From a virus: 47,500 bases of DNA. The notes under the pieces were generated by a model. The model was not told the DNA's origin, made no database searches, and saw only the letters and a list, made by a program, of their open reading frames with translations. A program made the position numbers and the translations under genes. Below, one piece after another: positions 5,939 to 14,005 of this stretch. Location: positions 1 to 47,500 of IMG/VR virus record IMGVR_UViG_3300042923_001129; one strand, written 5' to 3'. Within the stretch, counting starts at the first letter, position 1; the number at the start of each line of letters is the position of its first letter.

Positions 5939-7736
5939 CGATCATCCGCAGATCGAGCGGCGAGTAGTCGGTCGCCGAGCCGGTACCGATCGTGATTCCG
6001 GTGGTGACGATGGCGCCCGGCGCGAACGCTGTCGACGCGGCAACCTCGACGCCTTCGACGTTCAGCTTGCTGTTCGCTCCGTCGAGTACCGCGACGACCA
6101 CTGACCAGTCGCTGTCGCCGGCGACGGTGATGGTGTCGGTTCCGTTCGACAGCTCCCAGTTGCCGCCGGTGATCCGGCGGATGCGGTAGCCGACCGTCTG
6201 AAGGAAGTTGACCGTGAGCTGCGGCATCCGCACCAGGTAGACCATTGTGCGGGGCTTGGCCGTGTCGTTCCACGCGGTGCCGAGCGCAGCGGCTGGCGGG
6301 GTGTCGATGCGGACGAACCGGACCCCGGACTCTTCCGTGACCGTGGCGCCGCCAGTCGTGCCTGACGCGTCACTCATCAGCTCGGTCGCCGGGGCCTGGT
6401 CCCACCACGAGTGAATGACGGTAGCCGCCGCTGGTTCGGCGCCCGCCGCGACGAGCTTGTCAGCGTGGTAGAGGTGGTCGTAGCCGTTGACGATGAGGTC
6501 CGGGTAGGCGCGGGCGTAGTTCCGTCGCGACTGCGACGTGATCCAGCGGCGGGCAGCTTCGGCCTGGACGCGCGCGCCCGTCTCAACGGTCGGGTTTTGC
6601 ACGGCCAGTGTGGGGTGCTTCCCATCGCTCGGCTGCATCAGCGACAGGCCACCGTCGCCGCGTTGTGAGAACGCCTCGAAGCCGGGGATGTATCCCCACC
6701 CGCACGAGACCGCGTGCTCGCGTAGCGCCCGCTGCCGCTCAGCGTGCTGGGTAACCTGTCCTGCGGTGACGCCACCCTGAGCGAATTCAGGGTTCTGCGA
6801 GAACAGGACGACGCTGAAGGGGGCAAACGCCGCCATGTCGTCATCCACGAACGCGTCGATGTCAGCGAGGTAGGCGGCCGCATCCACGGTGTAGTTGTGC
6901 CCGTGACTGATGAACAGCACCTCGGGTGCGACAGGGAACATGACGTTGAAGTACGTGCGCTGCGTGCTGAGTGTCCCGCCTGCATACGAGGCGTTGTAGA
7001 TGGTCAGCATGCCGAGACTGTTGTCGCCGCTCTGGATCGGGATGACCGCCGGGTAGGTGTTCGTGGTGTTGCTGAACCGGTACACCTGTGCGGGGCGCTC
7101 AGGCCACCGCTCCCGCAGAATCTCGCGCCACATAGTCTCGAACCACTCCGAAGAGGAGTCGGATGTGGAGTCCGCGGCAATGGCGATCGTGAGCGCGCGT
7201 GGGTCGCGCATATCGAGCGCGCGAACGAACTCCTCGATCGGCGTCGTAGCGCCTTGAACCTTTCCAGCAATGGTGGCCTTTTGCTGGATCGCGAACGCTG
7301 AGTCGTCATCAGATGCGACCGCGGCCATGATGCCGTCGTTGGTCGCAACAACACCCTCCACGGCGGTTCGTGCCGCCACGGCGATGTCGCGCGCGGCCTC
7401 GGCATCCTCGACCGCCGAGACCGCCTGGTCGACCTTGTCGGGGTCGAAGCCGGCGTCGCGGAGCGTGCCGTACAGCGAGGTCAGGCGGGTGACGAACGAT
7501 CCAGACTTGATCAGCACCTGCGTCGGGTCGCCGGCCACCCGGAAGTCACGGAGCACACCGTCGGCCGTGGACCGCAGTGTGGCAATCGGAGTCCCGGTCG
7601 CCGGGTCCGTGATGGCCAGCGGGCTCGCGAATGCGAGGTCGTCCGCGGCGTAGACCTCGAACGCGGCCTCGCGGACCAGCTCCTCGGTGTCGGGGTTGTA
7701 TGCGACGGGGAATCCGCCGTAGTAGTCCTGGAGCAT
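5847..7736 (-). CDS. receptor-binding tail protein with SGNH hydrolase and C-terminal lectin-like domain
   Basis: A 629-aa protein. Residues 1-~175 are an N-terminal, partly coiled region that should attach to the tail. Residues ~182-402 are an SGNH/GDSL esterase: block I AIAADST (Ser190), block III SHGHN (Gly279, Asn281) and block V SDGKH (Asp371, His374). Residues ~455-629 look like a concanavalin/LamG-type jelly roll, ending DLRMIVSYPRALTASEIATL. SGNH tail proteins usually de-O-acetylate surface polysaccharide during adsorption. The start is ATG 7736, overlapping the stop of the holin gene (ATGA). It is the last gene of the late operon and converges on the O-antigen-ligase-like gene, which suggests both act on the same surface glycan. 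Confidence 0.8.
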   Translation of the reverse strand: MLQDYYGGFPVAYNPDTEELVREAAFEVYAADDLAFASPLAITDPATGTPIATLRSTADGVLRDFRVAGDPTQVLIKSGSFVTRLTSLYGTLRDAGFDPDKVDQAVSAVEDAEAARDIAVAARTAVEGVVATNDGIMAAVASDDDSAFAIQQKATIAGKVQGATTPIEEFVRALDMRDPRALTIAIAADSTSDSSSEWFETMWREILRERWPERPAQVYRFSNTTNTYPAVIPIQSGDNSLGMLTIYNASYAGGTLSTQRTYFNVMFPVAPEVLFISHGHNYTVDAAAYLADIDAFVDDDMAAFAPFSVVLFSQNPEFAQGGVTAGQVTQHAERQRALREHAVSCGWGYIPGFEAFSQRGDGGLSLMQPSDGKHPTLAVQNPTVETGARVQAEAARRWITSQSRRNYARAYPDLIVNGYDHLYHADKLVAAGAEPAAATVIHSWWDQAPATELMSDASGTTGGATVTEESGVRFVRIDTPPAAALGTAWNDTAKPRTMVYLVRMPQLTVNFLQTVGYRIRRITGGNWELSNGTDTITVAGDSDWSVVVAVLDGANSKLNVEGVEVAASTAFAPGAIVTTGITIGTGSATDYSPLDLRMIVSYPRALTASEIATLRAQIRAKNPTLGLAA

Positions 7737-8269
7737 CAGTCCTTGTCCTCCTCGATCGTGTCGGCGGCGGCCTGGTACTCGGCGCGCGTCGACGTAGCGG
7801 GATCCGGCAGCTCGTTCACGACGACGACCGTCTGGGGAACAGCGCGGGTCGGGTCGGCGGGGAGCGTCGCGAGGATGAGCCGGAGCAGCGAGACGCCAGC
7901 CGAGAGAGCGGACGCCTGGAGAATGAAGGGCCAGTCGATGTCGGTGACGAGCACCGCGCCGAGCAGTCCGGCCCCGATCGCCTGGAAGAACGTCTTCACG
8001 ACTCGCTCGGTGGCGGCGAGCCACCACGGGAGGTTGACGCCCACGCGCTCCGGCAGACCAGCGAGCGACGTCGCGAGCGACGCGACGATGCCGACGACTG
8101 CAGCGGAGCCGACCGTGAGCCACGGCACATCGGTGAACAGCGAGCCGCCGAGGTACGGCAGCGCGATCGCCACGGCGGAGTAGAGCGCGCGCTTCCCGGC
8201 GTCCTTCCACCAGATCGGGTCGGCGAGATTCGTGAGGAACCGGAGACGGTGGAGCTGGTTGGAGAGCAC
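7736..8269 (-). CDS. holin with tandemly duplicated r1t-type domain
   Basis: A 177-aa protein of two similar hydrophobic modules. The first is residues ~18-70 (PIWWKDAGKRALYSAVAIAL...FTDVPWLTVGSAAVVGIVASL). The second is ~80-138 (PWWLAATERVVKTFFQAIGA...VTDIDWPFILQASALSAGVSLL). Each resembles the r1t-like holin pattern (WW-DA-ERA...FAQ...DW...A), which normally occurs once in a protein of 70-100 aa. Four transmembrane helices and an acidic C-terminal tail (IEEDKD) are predicted. Holins permeabilise the membrane and release or activate the endolysin. GTG 8269 follows GAGGAGG. It lies two genes from other membrane proteins downstream of the M23 endolysin. Confidence 0.75.
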   Translation of the reverse strand: MLSNQLHRLRFLTNLADPIWWKDAGKRALYSAVAIALPYLGGSLFTDVPWLTVGSAAVVGIVASLATSLAGLPERVGVNLPWWLAATERVVKTFFQAIGAGLLGAVLVTDIDWPFILQASALSAGVSLLRLILATLPADPTRAVPQTVVVVNELPDPATSTRAEYQAAADTIEEDKD

Positions 8270-8279
8270 GATGACCTCC

Positions 8280-8864
8280 TCAGGTCGTGGGTTGACAGAT
8301 CGCGGCGGGCTGCCGCGAGAACTCGCCGGATTCGTCGTCGGCGACTTGAAGCCAGACGAACCGGAGCGTGTAGGTGTCCGGGCATGTCGGACCGGCAGGA
8401 CCGGCAGGACCCTCGGGACCGGGAGGACCTTGCGGGCCAGTGGGTCCTTCGGGGCCGGTAGGTCCTTGCGGGCCGGTCGCTCCGGTGTCACCGGGCGCAC
8501 CATCAGCGCCGTCTGCACCGTCCGCACCATCGGCCCCGGGCGTGCCGGGGTCGCCCTGTTCGCCCATAGGTCCAGGCACACCGCGGGGCCCGGTCGGTCC
8601 GCTGGGACCGGTCGCGCCGACAGGACCGGAGACCACGTCCGTCGGCTCCTGGCCGTCGGGGTCCTCCCCCAGGGCAAGCAGCTGCTCGTATAGGCGTTGA
8701 GCGTTGGACTGCGAAGCCTGAAGGTCGGCGTACATGTCCTGGTTCTCTGCACGGAGCTGCGCATTGTTCAGCGAGACCAGCACCACCGCGCCGAGCACGA
8801 GCAGCACGACCATCGCGCCGATCAGCTTGTACGCGATCGTCCAGAGCTTGGTCGACCGGGTCAT
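8280..8864 (-). CDS. membrane-anchored collagen-like protein
   Basis: A 194-aa protein: an N-terminal transmembrane anchor (about residues 10-32, [19 protein letters not shown]), a coiled-coil-like stretch ([17 protein letters not shown]...RLYEQLL), 27 uninterrupted Gly-X-Y triplets beginning [11 protein letters not shown], and a compact end with two Cys ([14 protein letters not shown]...AAICQP). Collagen repeats trimerise, so this should form a rod projecting from the membrane. ATG 8864 overlaps the upstream stop (ATGA). Collagen-like repeats are common in phage fibres, but the membrane anchor and the position in the lysis block argue for a lysis or envelope role, perhaps spanin-like. That function is my inference. 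Confidence 0.7.
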   Translation of the reverse strand: MTRSTKLWTIAYKLIGAMVVLLVLGAVVLVSLNNAQLRAENQDMYADLQASQSNAQRLYEQLLALGEDPDGQEPTDVVSGPVGATGPSGPTGPRGVPGPMGEQGDPGTPGADGADGADGADGAPGDTGATGPQGPTGPEGPTGPQGPPGPEGPAGPAGPTCPDTYTLRFVWLQVADDESGEFSRQPAAICQPTT

Positions 8865-9226
8865 GATCCCGCGAGCTGGCTCAGCCCGTTCTGAATCGTC
8901 CATATGGTGACACCTCCAATGACCGACAAGATGACGCCGAACACGGCCAGGCCGATCGACGTCAGCAGTTGCGCCTTGGTCTTCCGCTGCTCCTCGACGA
9001 CGCGGCGGAGCTCGGCATCCCGCGCGTCCTTGTCCGCTTCGAGTTCCTTGATGCGGGCGTCCTGCCGTTCGTCGACGCCCTTCTGCGACGCCTGGTAGGC
9101 GCTGAACAGCGCCGAGGTGACCATGTCGCGAGCGAGCCCGTCGAGACGGCCGTTCACCTCGATCCGCAGCGTCTTGTTGTCCTCGCGGAGGATGTTGAAC
9201 AGGGACGGTGGAAGTTCCTCACCCAC
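8861..9226 (-). CDS. coiled-coil membrane protein of the lysis region
   Basis: A 121-aa protein with an N-terminal soluble part ([30 protein letters not shown]), a long charged coiled coil (about residues 50-85, [31 protein letters not shown]) and a C-terminal transmembrane segment ([23 protein letters not shown]). It lies between the endolysin and the collagen-like and holin genes, and overlaps the next start by ATGA. Tail-anchored coiled-coil proteins here may be accessory holins or holin regulators. GTG start preceded by CGGAGCG. Confidence 0.65.
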   Translation of the reverse strand: MGEELPPSLFNILREDNKTLRIEVNGRLDGLARDMVTSALFSAYQASQKGVDERQDARIKELEADKDARDAELRRVVEEQRKTKAQLLTSIGLAVFGVILSVIGGVTIWTIQNGLSQLAGS

Positions 9227-9241
9227 GGCGCGCTCCGATCG

Positions 9242-9343
9242 TCAGAGGCGGCAGGAGCGCGCGTCCACCGCGAGCCACACCGGCGACCGTTCGGCCGGGA
9301 GCGTGGCGCACAGCCGCGGGCAACGCATGTAGCGAACGCACAT
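9242..9343 (-). CDS. possible 33-aa Cys-rich peptide
   Basis: A short frame (MCVRYMRCPRLCATLPAERS...) with an excellent GGAGG five bases before ATG 9343. The ATG shares one base with the stop of the preceding 28-aa frame (TGATG). It contains four cysteines. The good ribosome-binding site is the main support; no homology is recognised. Confidence 0.35.
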   Translation of the reverse strand: MCVRYMRCPRLCATLPAERSPVWLAVDARSCRL

Positions 9344-9429
9344 CAACCTCCAGGGAGCGTGAGCAGCAGATGCACCGCGTAGCCGAGTAGGGCGAGCGCG
9401 GGTATCAGCAGCAGAGCGGGCAGGGCCAC
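9343..9429 (-). CDS. possible 28-aa membrane peptide
   Basis: The frame VALPALLLIPALALLGYAVHLLLTLPGG is essentially one transmembrane helix. The GTG at 9429 lies inside the terminator-like hairpin 9425-9461; an in-frame GTG at 9441 is also possible. Its end is coupled to the next small frame. Weakly supported, but such peptides occur between endolysin and holin genes. Confidence 0.3.
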   Translation of the reverse strand: MALPALLLIPALALLGYAVHLLLTLPGG

Positions 9430-9461
9430 GCCCCCGCACACAGGTCGTGCGGGGGCGTGGC
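9425..9461 (-). terminator. terminator-like hairpin after the endolysin
   Basis: A perfect 15-bp GC-rich stem (GCCACGCCCCCGCAC / GTGCGGGGGCGTGGC) with a 7-nt loop, 21 bases past the endolysin stop. It lacks a U-tract, so it may instead stabilise the mRNA 3' end, attenuate transcription, or sequester the start of the small membrane frame. Confidence 0.6.
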
Positions 9462-9482
9462 GTGCGTCCGGGCGGCGCCGGA

Positions 9483-10316
9483 TCACAGGGCCGCCCAGTT
9501 CTCTGTGTCGGCCTTGCTCAGCGCGGCGCGCATGACTGGCCCCGGGATGTCGTCCCCCGAGTACCGCTTCGTCGCGCGCAGCCACCGGGCGATCGCCGCC
9601 CACATGACGGGCCCGAGCACGTCGTTGCCGACGTACCCGTATTTCGCCCGCAGGAACTGCGAGAACCCGTGCATCGACGTCGGCCCGAAGTTCTGGTCGA
9701 GCTTCGTCTCGCCGAACCCGCCGTGCGGGAGGTAGAGGTTCGCGACCTTCTGCAGCCCGCCCGTGAACGGGATGCCGAACGGGTTCGGTCCGAGCACCCC
9801 GGCCACCGCTCCCCCGGCATCGGTCACACCGCCACCAGCCGGAGCCGGAGCGGGAGCCGGAGCCGGAGCTGCCTCCGTGAGGCGGCCGCCCGCGACGCGT
9901 CGGATCTCCGGGAGTGGATCGAGGTAGCCGCCGCCGACGCGCTGCTGCTCGATGTGCACGCACGAGCCCGACGTCGCGCCGGAGTTGCCCTCGTGGAGGA
10001 TGATCTTCCCCTGCGGGATCCGCTCGCCGATCGCCTGCTGCGATGCCCACGGTCCGTGCGCGTAGCGGAAGTCGAACTCCATGCCGTCGAGCACAGAGCG
10101 GATGACGATCGAGTAGCCGAACCCGTGCGTCGGACCGGGCACCGTCTTGGAGACGACGACACCAGCGTGCAGCGCGGGCACCGCGACGGTACCCGGCTTG
10201 GACGAGTGCGAGATGTCCTGTCCGCGATGCTGGCGCCGGCCACCATCACGGGGAGCGCCGAACTGGCCTCCGCTGAGGTTGATCCCGCCCGAGTAGTAGT
10301 CGCTCACAGCGCTCAC
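9483..10316 (-). CDS. M23-family endolysin with C-terminal cell-wall-binding repeats
   Basis: A 277-aa lysin. Residues ~20-140 are an M23 (LytM-like) metallopeptidase domain: zinc motif H30-RGQ-D34, YAH87, and G-x-SCVH121. The last motif is normally HxH, and here the first His is replaced by Cys119. An Ala-Pro linker follows (~149-160). Residues ~205-277 hold two similar short helical motifs (NDVLGPVMWAAIARWL and GDDIPGPVMRAALS), likely wall-binding. M23 enzymes cut peptide cross-bridges of peptidoglycan. There is no signal peptide, so export depends on the holin. GTG 10316 overlaps the upstream stop (GTGA). Confidence 0.75.
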   Translation of the reverse strand: MSAVSDYYSGGINLSGGQFGAPRDGGRRQHRGQDISHSSKPGTVAVPALHAGVVVSKTVPGPTHGFGYSIVIRSVLDGMEFDFRYAHGPWASQQAIGERIPQGKIILHEGNSGATSGSCVHIEQQRVGGGYLDPLPEIRRVAGGRLTEAAPAPAPAPAPAGGGVTDAGGAVAGVLGPNPFGIPFTGGLQKVANLYLPHGGFGETKLDQNFGPTSMHGFSQFLRAKYGYVGNDVLGPVMWAAIARWLRATKRYSGDDIPGPVMRAALSKADTENWAAL

Positions 10317-10450
10317 GACGGCACCTCCTCGGGCTCGTCGTTGCGGGTTGGGTCGGGCGCGTCGCCGAGGGAGTCGTCGCCCTCGAGCTGCCACGCCTCG
10401 TCGTTCGGGTCGACCTCTTCGGGCGCGACCGCGGGAGTGGATTCCGACAT
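10313..10450 (-). CDS. small acidic hypothetical protein
   Basis: A 45-aa, strongly acidic protein (MSESTPAVAPEEVDPNDEAW...PEEVPS) coupled to the endolysin by GTGA, with AAAGGGG upstream of the ATG. It could be a structural peptide or an endolysin regulator; no family recognised. Confidence 0.6.
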   Translation of the reverse strand: MSESTPAVAPEEVDPNDEAWQLEGDDSLGDAPDPTRNDEPEEVPS

Positions 10451-10474
10451 GGGAGTGATCCCCTTTCATGACGA

Positions 10475-10498
10475 GAGCCCCGACGGATGCCGGGGCTC
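10475..10498 (-). terminator. hairpin between tail and lysis genes
   Basis: An 8-bp perfect stem GAGCCCCG / CGGGGCTC in the 72-bp gap between the Fn3 tail gene and the small acidic gene. It may partly separate structural from lysis transcription. Confidence 0.5.
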
Positions 10499-10522
10499 GA
10501 TGGGTGGTGCGAGGGAGGATGA

Positions 10523-11296
10523 TCAGGCGGGGCTGACGTAGGCCCCGCCCTTGCCGACGCGAATGTCAGCAGCGGCGACATACGCTTTCCCCTTGCCGAC
10601 ATTCACCGCAGCCGCCGCAGGGTAGGCGTTGGACTTTCCGACGTAGGCGCGGGCCAGCGTTCGCGCGGACACGTAGCCCGAGAACGGACCCCAGCCCGCC
10701 GAGTTGTGCGAACGCACCCGGACCCGGTAGTCGGTGCCAGGGGCGAGCTGCAGACCGACGCCTGCAGGAGACGAGGCGCCGGCCGGGTTCCCCGCGGGGC
10801 CGACGCCGAACGGCGCGTCATCCCACACCACGACGCCGTCCGACACGCGCGACCACTCGGCGTGATCCTGATCGATCCCGGCGCCGTTGTCCGCGCCCCG
10901 GCTGTACGTGACGCGGAACGACGTCGTCGTGATGTCGCTCACGCTGAGGCTGTGCGGCGCGTTCGGCGGCGAGGCCGGGAAGGGCCGATTGATCGCCATC
11001 GTGAGCGTCGTCGGTCCGCCGAGGCCGCTCGTGCCCGTGAAGTTCAGCGTGAACGAGACGGTCTGCGAGCCGTAGTTCGCCGTCCACGCTCCGAAGAGGA
11101 TGCCGGGTGCCGCCTTCGCACCCTGCGGCCACGGTGTCGAGCCGGACACAGCAACACCGTTGACGACCCCGGACCAGCCGAGGCCCCCCGAGTTCGTCGT
11201 AGAGAAGCCGCCGTAGACGTAGAACCGGACCGTCGCTCCGTCGAAGTCGATGCGCAGCTGGCCAGCCTGCCCGGTCGGCTTATCGACGAAAGTCAT
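10523..11296 (-). CDS. minor tail protein with fibronectin type III domain
   Basis: A 257-aa protein: an N-terminal beta-rich domain (~1-120), then a fibronectin III domain (~125-215; PPNAPHSLSVSDITTTSFRVTYS...PGTDYRVRVRSHNSAGWGPFSGYVSART), then three imperfect repeats of VGK(G/S)xAY at the C-terminus. Fn3 domains decorate phage tails and are thought to bind carbohydrate weakly. The start is ATG 11296, overlapping the upstream stop. It lies in the tail-tip gene block. Confidence 0.75.
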   Translation of the reverse strand: MTFVDKPTGQAGQLRIDFDGATVRFYVYGGFSTTNSGGLGWSGVVNGVAVSGSTPWPQGAKAAPGILFGAWTANYGSQTVSFTLNFTGTSGLGGPTTLTMAINRPFPASPPNAPHSLSVSDITTTSFRVTYSRGADNGAGIDQDHAEWSRVSDGVVVWDDAPFGVGPAGNPAGASSPAGVGLQLAPGTDYRVRVRSHNSAGWGPFSGYVSARTLARAYVGKSNAYPAAAAVNVGKGKAYVAAADIRVGKGGAYVSPA

Positions 11297-11940
11297 CAGG
11301 GCACCTTGATCCAGCCGAGGCCCTCGAAGTACGGAGGCGCCGTCGAGCCGACGTAGACCGAGTCGGGCACCCACTTATCGGTGCCGTCGGCCGCGAACCC
11401 CCGAACCCACGTGATGCCCTGGATCCAGACTCGCGTGCCGATCCGCTCGAGGAACTGGCGCACGAGAAGGGACTTCGCCGCGGCGCCGCCCGAGCCGTAC
11501 CAGACGCGGAGATCCTCGAACTCCTGCGCCGCAGACTGGCCTGCCGCGAACCGCACGAGCCCGAGCGGTTGATCGTCAGTCACGCCCGGGTCGCGCTCCA
11601 TCGCCGAGATCGGGACGACCTTGTCGCCCGTCACGACACCCGGCAGCAGCACGAGCGTCGACGTTCCGGTGAGCCAGTCTCGCCGCAGGCACACCAGATC
11701 CCACCGGTTCCCCGACGCGACTGGCGTGCCGACGAGCGATGCCACGGCGTCGGAGTCGTCCACAATCCCTTGCCCGACCGCGCGTCCGACCGCGACACGC
11801 ACCTCGCGGTCGCCCGGACCGGCGCTCAGTGCGAACGACCCCAGCCCTACGACCCCGCCCTCGGCGCCTGCGTGGGAAGCCACGAGCGCCCACGTCGCGT
11901 AGTCGACCGTGCCCTCGTAACCCTTCGATGTGATGGTCAC
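11296..11940 (-). CDS. minor tail / baseplate-type protein
   Basis: A 214-aa protein beginning MTITSKGYEGTVDYATWALV and rich in Gly and beta-like segments (ALSAGPGDREVRVAVGRAVGQGIVDDSD...WDLVCLRRDWLTGTSTLVLLPG). This pattern occurs in tail-tip proteins of actinophages downstream of the Gp37-like protein. It ends VGSTAPPYFEGLGWIKVP. The exact role is unknown; position and coupling (ATGA) to the Fn3 gene support a structural tail role. Confidence 0.6.
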   Translation of the reverse strand: MTITSKGYEGTVDYATWALVASHAGAEGGVVGLGSFALSAGPGDREVRVAVGRAVGQGIVDDSDAVASLVGTPVASGNRWDLVCLRRDWLTGTSTLVLLPGVVTGDKVVPISAMERDPGVTDDQPLGLVRFAAGQSAAQEFEDLRVWYGSGGAAAKSLLVRQFLERIGTRVWIQGITWVRGFAADGTDKWVPDSVYVGSTAPPYFEGLGWIKVP

Positions 11941-11942
11941 GA

Positions 11943-13085
11943 TTACCGCCTCTCAAGACCGCGCACCGCGGTCGCCACGTTGTTGATGAAGCCGACGAGC
12001 CGCGCCTGCGGGTCTTCGGATGCCAGACCCACGCGCGGAACGACGGAGAACCCGGAGTCGACGTCGTGGGTCACAGTGATCTCCGAGATGACGTCCTCGA
12101 CCGACAGCGCCCCGATCTGGACGAGCAGCTTCGTGCCCAGCTCGTAGGCGTCCGGGAACCGGAACCACGACGTCTCGCGCAGCGTTGCGGTGATGCCCGC
12201 CTTTGCCGCACGATCCGCGAGAGCCGCCTCGCCGTACGGGACGAGCGAGGCGCCCTCCTCCGCGTTGCGGGCGTCGACGAACACCTCGAGCGCGACACCC
12301 AGCTCGGCCTCGAGCGCCGCGTCGACGACGAGAGCGAACTCCCGATCCGTGCCATCACCGCGGCCGCCCACGACGGCACGGGTCGCCGTCGCGGGCTGCA
12401 TCACCCAGGACCACTTGCTGAGCACACCGGACTGCGGAGTGATCGGCCGAGAGAACGACTCACCTTCACGCACGTCGACGAGCCACCGACCGGTGTCGCT
12501 GTTGCGCTCGATGACGAGCTGCAACCGATCCAGCGTGAGCGGAGGCACGATCGCTGACGCGAGCGAGTCCATGCGCAGCTCGAGCGGACGGGCGAGCCCG
12601 CGGCCGGCGTCGGGGACCACGTCCCAGGGCCGCCCGAGGCGAGCCACGTTCGCAGCGATCGCCGCCTTCGCGTTCGCCTCCGACTTGCCCGAAGCTCGCC
12701 AGTACTCCGACGAGCCCTGAGCGCCGATCAGCGCGCCCGGCACTTGCCAGCCGAGCATCGTCGCGAACTCCTGCCAGTCGTCCGCGACCGGGATCCGGAC
12801 CGTTCCGTTCGGAGCGTTCTCCCCCGCGATCGTGCCGACGCGGCCCTCGAGTAGACGCTTCGCGGTGTGGGCGGCTCCGTTCTCGGTGACCATCCAAACC
12901 GCGCAGCGGGCGCCGGGCTCATCGTTCAGCCGCGACACGATCGGGTGCGTGTCGGGGACGGTGAGGTCCGCGGTGCTGGTGACGTTCCAACGGAGGTTCA
13001 CGACGGACTTTGACGGCGGCACCTGGCGGATGAACGCCGAGCCCGAGTCGAAGAACTCCGCCTGGATGTACTTCCGGGTGACCAT
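11943..13085 (-). CDS. Gp37-like minor tail protein (tail-tip hub)
   Basis: A 380-aa protein resembling the Siphovirus ReqiPepy6 Gp37-like family: early W/N-rich beta-strands (SKSVVNLRWNVTSTADLTVPDTHP), a central VIERNSDTGRWLVDVREGESFSRP block and a late DVISEITVTHDVDSGFSVVPRVGL. These are tail-tip hub proteins corresponding to Tal/gpJ-like functions. It shares one base with the preceding gene (TGATG). The family assignment is from memory of the pattern. Confidence 0.7.
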   Translation of the reverse strand: MVTRKYIQAEFFDSGSAFIRQVPPSKSVVNLRWNVTSTADLTVPDTHPIVSRLNDEPGARCAVWMVTENGAAHTAKRLLEGRVGTIAGENAPNGTVRIPVADDWQEFATMLGWQVPGALIGAQGSSEYWRASGKSEANAKAAIAANVARLGRPWDVVPDAGRGLARPLELRMDSLASAIVPPLTLDRLQLVIERNSDTGRWLVDVREGESFSRPITPQSGVLSKWSWVMQPATATRAVVGGRGDGTDREFALVVDAALEAELGVALEVFVDARNAEEGASLVPYGEAALADRAAKAGITATLRETSWFRFPDAYELGTKLLVQIGALSVEDVISEITVTHDVDSGFSVVPRVGLASEDPQARLVGFINNVATAVRGLERR

Positions 13086-13996
13086 CAGAACGCCCGCCAG
13101 TACAGCGGCACCAGCTCGGCCGTGACCGCGCCGGCACCGCCCGCGATGATGACCAGCCCCGTCTCGCCGCGTGCGGGGACGGGCGCGAACGTCTGGAAGC
13201 CGAGTTCGCGAGTGACGTCGACGCCGTCGAGCGTGGCGAACAACCCGGCAGGATCGGTGTCGATCTGCAACACCTCACCGTCGGCGATGTCGAACGGAAC
13301 CTCGATCAGCGCGTCGCCGACGCCGAGCTGCACGTTCTCAAGCGGACCGATCACGGTCCACACGAGATAAGCCGGCTCGTCGCCGGGGTTCGGGATGCTC
13401 GCCACCTGGAAGGTCGCGGCGCCCGAGATGTGGAAGTCCGGCGCTCCCCCGACGCCGATGAAATCGACGCCCTCCGCCGCGACGAACGGACGAGAGATCC
13501 GCCTGCCGCGCCATAGCGGCCGCGGCGCCGACAGCTCGACGCCGATCAGCGCGCGACCAGTCACGAACGGGTCGCGATCGAAGGAGTATGACCCGTCGAA
13601 CACGCCGGTCAGCGGGAGCGAGCGCGCCTTACTGCCCGTGCCGACCGTCCACGTGCCCGGGATGATCGGGTGGAACGAGTCGAAGAACGCACCGTGCTGT
13701 TCCTCCCACTCGGCAGCGGATGCCGCGCGGAACAGCAGTGGCCAGTAGACCGGCCGGGCGGGCAGTGAGTAGCCGAGCAGATCCTCTCCGGCGACGAGCG
13801 GCGACGACGACTTGTGGATCGTCATCGGCGGCATGTGGAGCCCCTGCACTCCGGGAGCGAGTCGTGGGTTGATAGCCGCTGGCCGGGTGAGCGGCCACAC
13901 ACTTCCGTCCCAGCCCGTCCACGTCATCGCACGGGGCGAGAACGCGGACGAGCCGGAACCGGAAGTGCTCGCGGGAGCCGCGAGGACAATCGGCAT
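13085..13996 (-). CDS. distal tail (Dit-like) minor tail protein
   Basis: A 303-aa protein directly after the tape measure gene, the usual place for Dit. It shows the FSPRAMTWTGWDGSVWPL N-terminus and the LPARPVYWPLLFRA...PLTGVFDGSYSFDRDPF...GVELSAPRPLWRG pattern of actinophage Dit/siphovirus tail-component proteins. It would form the hexameric ring joining tail tube to tip. ATG start. Confidence 0.75.
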   Translation of the reverse strand: MPIVLAAPASTSGSGSSAFSPRAMTWTGWDGSVWPLTRPAAINPRLAPGVQGLHMPPMTIHKSSSPLVAGEDLLGYSLPARPVYWPLLFRAASAAEWEEQHGAFFDSFHPIIPGTWTVGTGSKARSLPLTGVFDGSYSFDRDPFVTGRALIGVELSAPRPLWRGRRISRPFVAAEGVDFIGVGGAPDFHISGAATFQVASIPNPGDEPAYLVWTVIGPLENVQLGVGDALIEVPFDIADGEVLQIDTDPAGLFATLDGVDVTRELGFQTFAPVPARGETGLVIIAGGAGAVTAELVPLYWRAF

Positions 13997-14005
13997 CGGG
14001 ACCTC

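Noticed and set aside
8374-8700. Plus-strand collagen-like frame (GPxGP repeats) opposite the collagen-like gene
   Set aside because: GC-rich Gly-X-Y DNA reads as Gly/Pro repeats on both strands; the minus strand has the membrane anchor, start coupling and operon position.
9447-10541. 364-codon plus-strand frame opposite the endolysin
   Set aside because: Arg-rich antisense shadow of the M23 endolysin, which has its catalytic motifs on the minus strand.
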